A stretch of DNA of 64,000 nt from CAVXDY01 sp963721335. Its GTDB lineage: Bacteria; Actinomycetota; Thermoleophilia; Miltoncostaeales; Miltoncostaeaceae. Shown here piece after piece: positions 63,973-64,000 of the stretch. The notes under the pieces are model-generated. The model saw nothing but the letters and a program-made list of their open reading frames with translations, searched no databases and was not told the DNA's origin. Positions within the stretch are counted from its first letter, which is position 1, and each line of letters begins with the position of its first letter. The position numbers were made by a program, and so were the translations under genes. The stretch lies in the NCBI GenBank assembly GCA_963721335.1, contig CAVRIV010000001.1:310001-374000 (forward strand), given 5' to 3'.

Positions 63973-64000
63973 TAGCGGAGGAGGGACTCGAACCCCCGAC
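63973..64000 (-). tRNA. 3' part of a tRNA (identity not determinable)
   Basis: On the minus strand: T-arm GGGGG-TTCGAGT-CCCTC (the TTCGA loop), acceptor strand CTCCGCT and discriminator A; no encoded CCA. The anticodon lies beyond the window edge, so the amino acid cannot be named. Confidence 0.85.

Overview
The window is very GC-rich (roughly 73%), densely coded, uses many GTG starts and is full of 4-bp stop/start overlaps (GTGA, ATGA). Gene content (actinobacterial-type nitrite/sulfite reductase, class II NrdJ with NrdR, CGNR and PucR regulators, TatA/TatC with several secreted ferritin-like proteins, sigma/anti-sigma-K pair, CtaG, DUF1684) points to an actinomycete. The flavour is that of Thermoleophilia (Solirubrobacterales or Miltoncostaeales-like); this placement is inference from family resemblance, not from a marker-gene tree.

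Layout. 0-3 kb: end of a polysaccharide cluster (sugar transferase, coiled-coil protein, glycosyltransferase). 3-10 kb: nitrogen block with a DNA glycosylase coupled to type I glutamine synthetase, type III glutamine synthetase, a PucR-type regulator and a class IV aminotransferase. 10-15 kb: nitrite/sulfite reductase and a partner, then an AAA+ ATPase. 15-19 kb: hydrolases, CGNR regulator, 3-hydroxyacyl-CoA dehydrogenase-type enzyme with a hydroxypyruvate isomerase-like partner. 19-23.6 kb: second envelope block (GT2, O-antigen-ligase-like protein, signal peptidase I). 23.6-25.6 kb: flavin oxidoreductase divergent from its probable TetR regulator. 25.7-29.3 kb: nrdR-nrdJ behind two NrdR boxes. 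29.3-36 kb: FAD monooxygenase, tatC/tatA, three ferritin-like proteins, ctaG, copC. 35.7-41.7 kb: two Fur-family regulators back to back, znuABC, an MFS exporter with TetR. 41.7-47.8 kb: lgt, LuxR regulator, DUF1684, ilvD, STAS protein. 47.8-57.6 kb: sulfur block (acetyltransferase, amidohydrolase, cysteine dioxygenase, persulfide dioxygenase-rhodanese, beta-carbonic anhydrase, then convergent sulfate ABC transporter and an argininosuccinate-lyase-like enzyme). 57.8-64 kb: single-domain tyrosine recombinase, ECF sigma/anti-sigma pair, two more ferritin-like proteins, L,D-transpeptidase, a disordered proline-rich membrane protein, a YciI-family remnant and the 3' part of a tRNA.

Two patterns stand out. 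First, more than 40 frameshifts break otherwise well-conserved genes, and nearly all are repaired by putting back one CG (or GC) dinucleotide. This is a near-uniform CpG-contraction signature, so the broken genes are best read as intact genes carrying systematic sequence errors. Second, the 19-bp pattern GCTTATC-N5-GATAAGC occurs perfectly twice and in degenerate form once, each time in front of sulfur genes. It is a candidate operator of an unnamed sulfur regulon.
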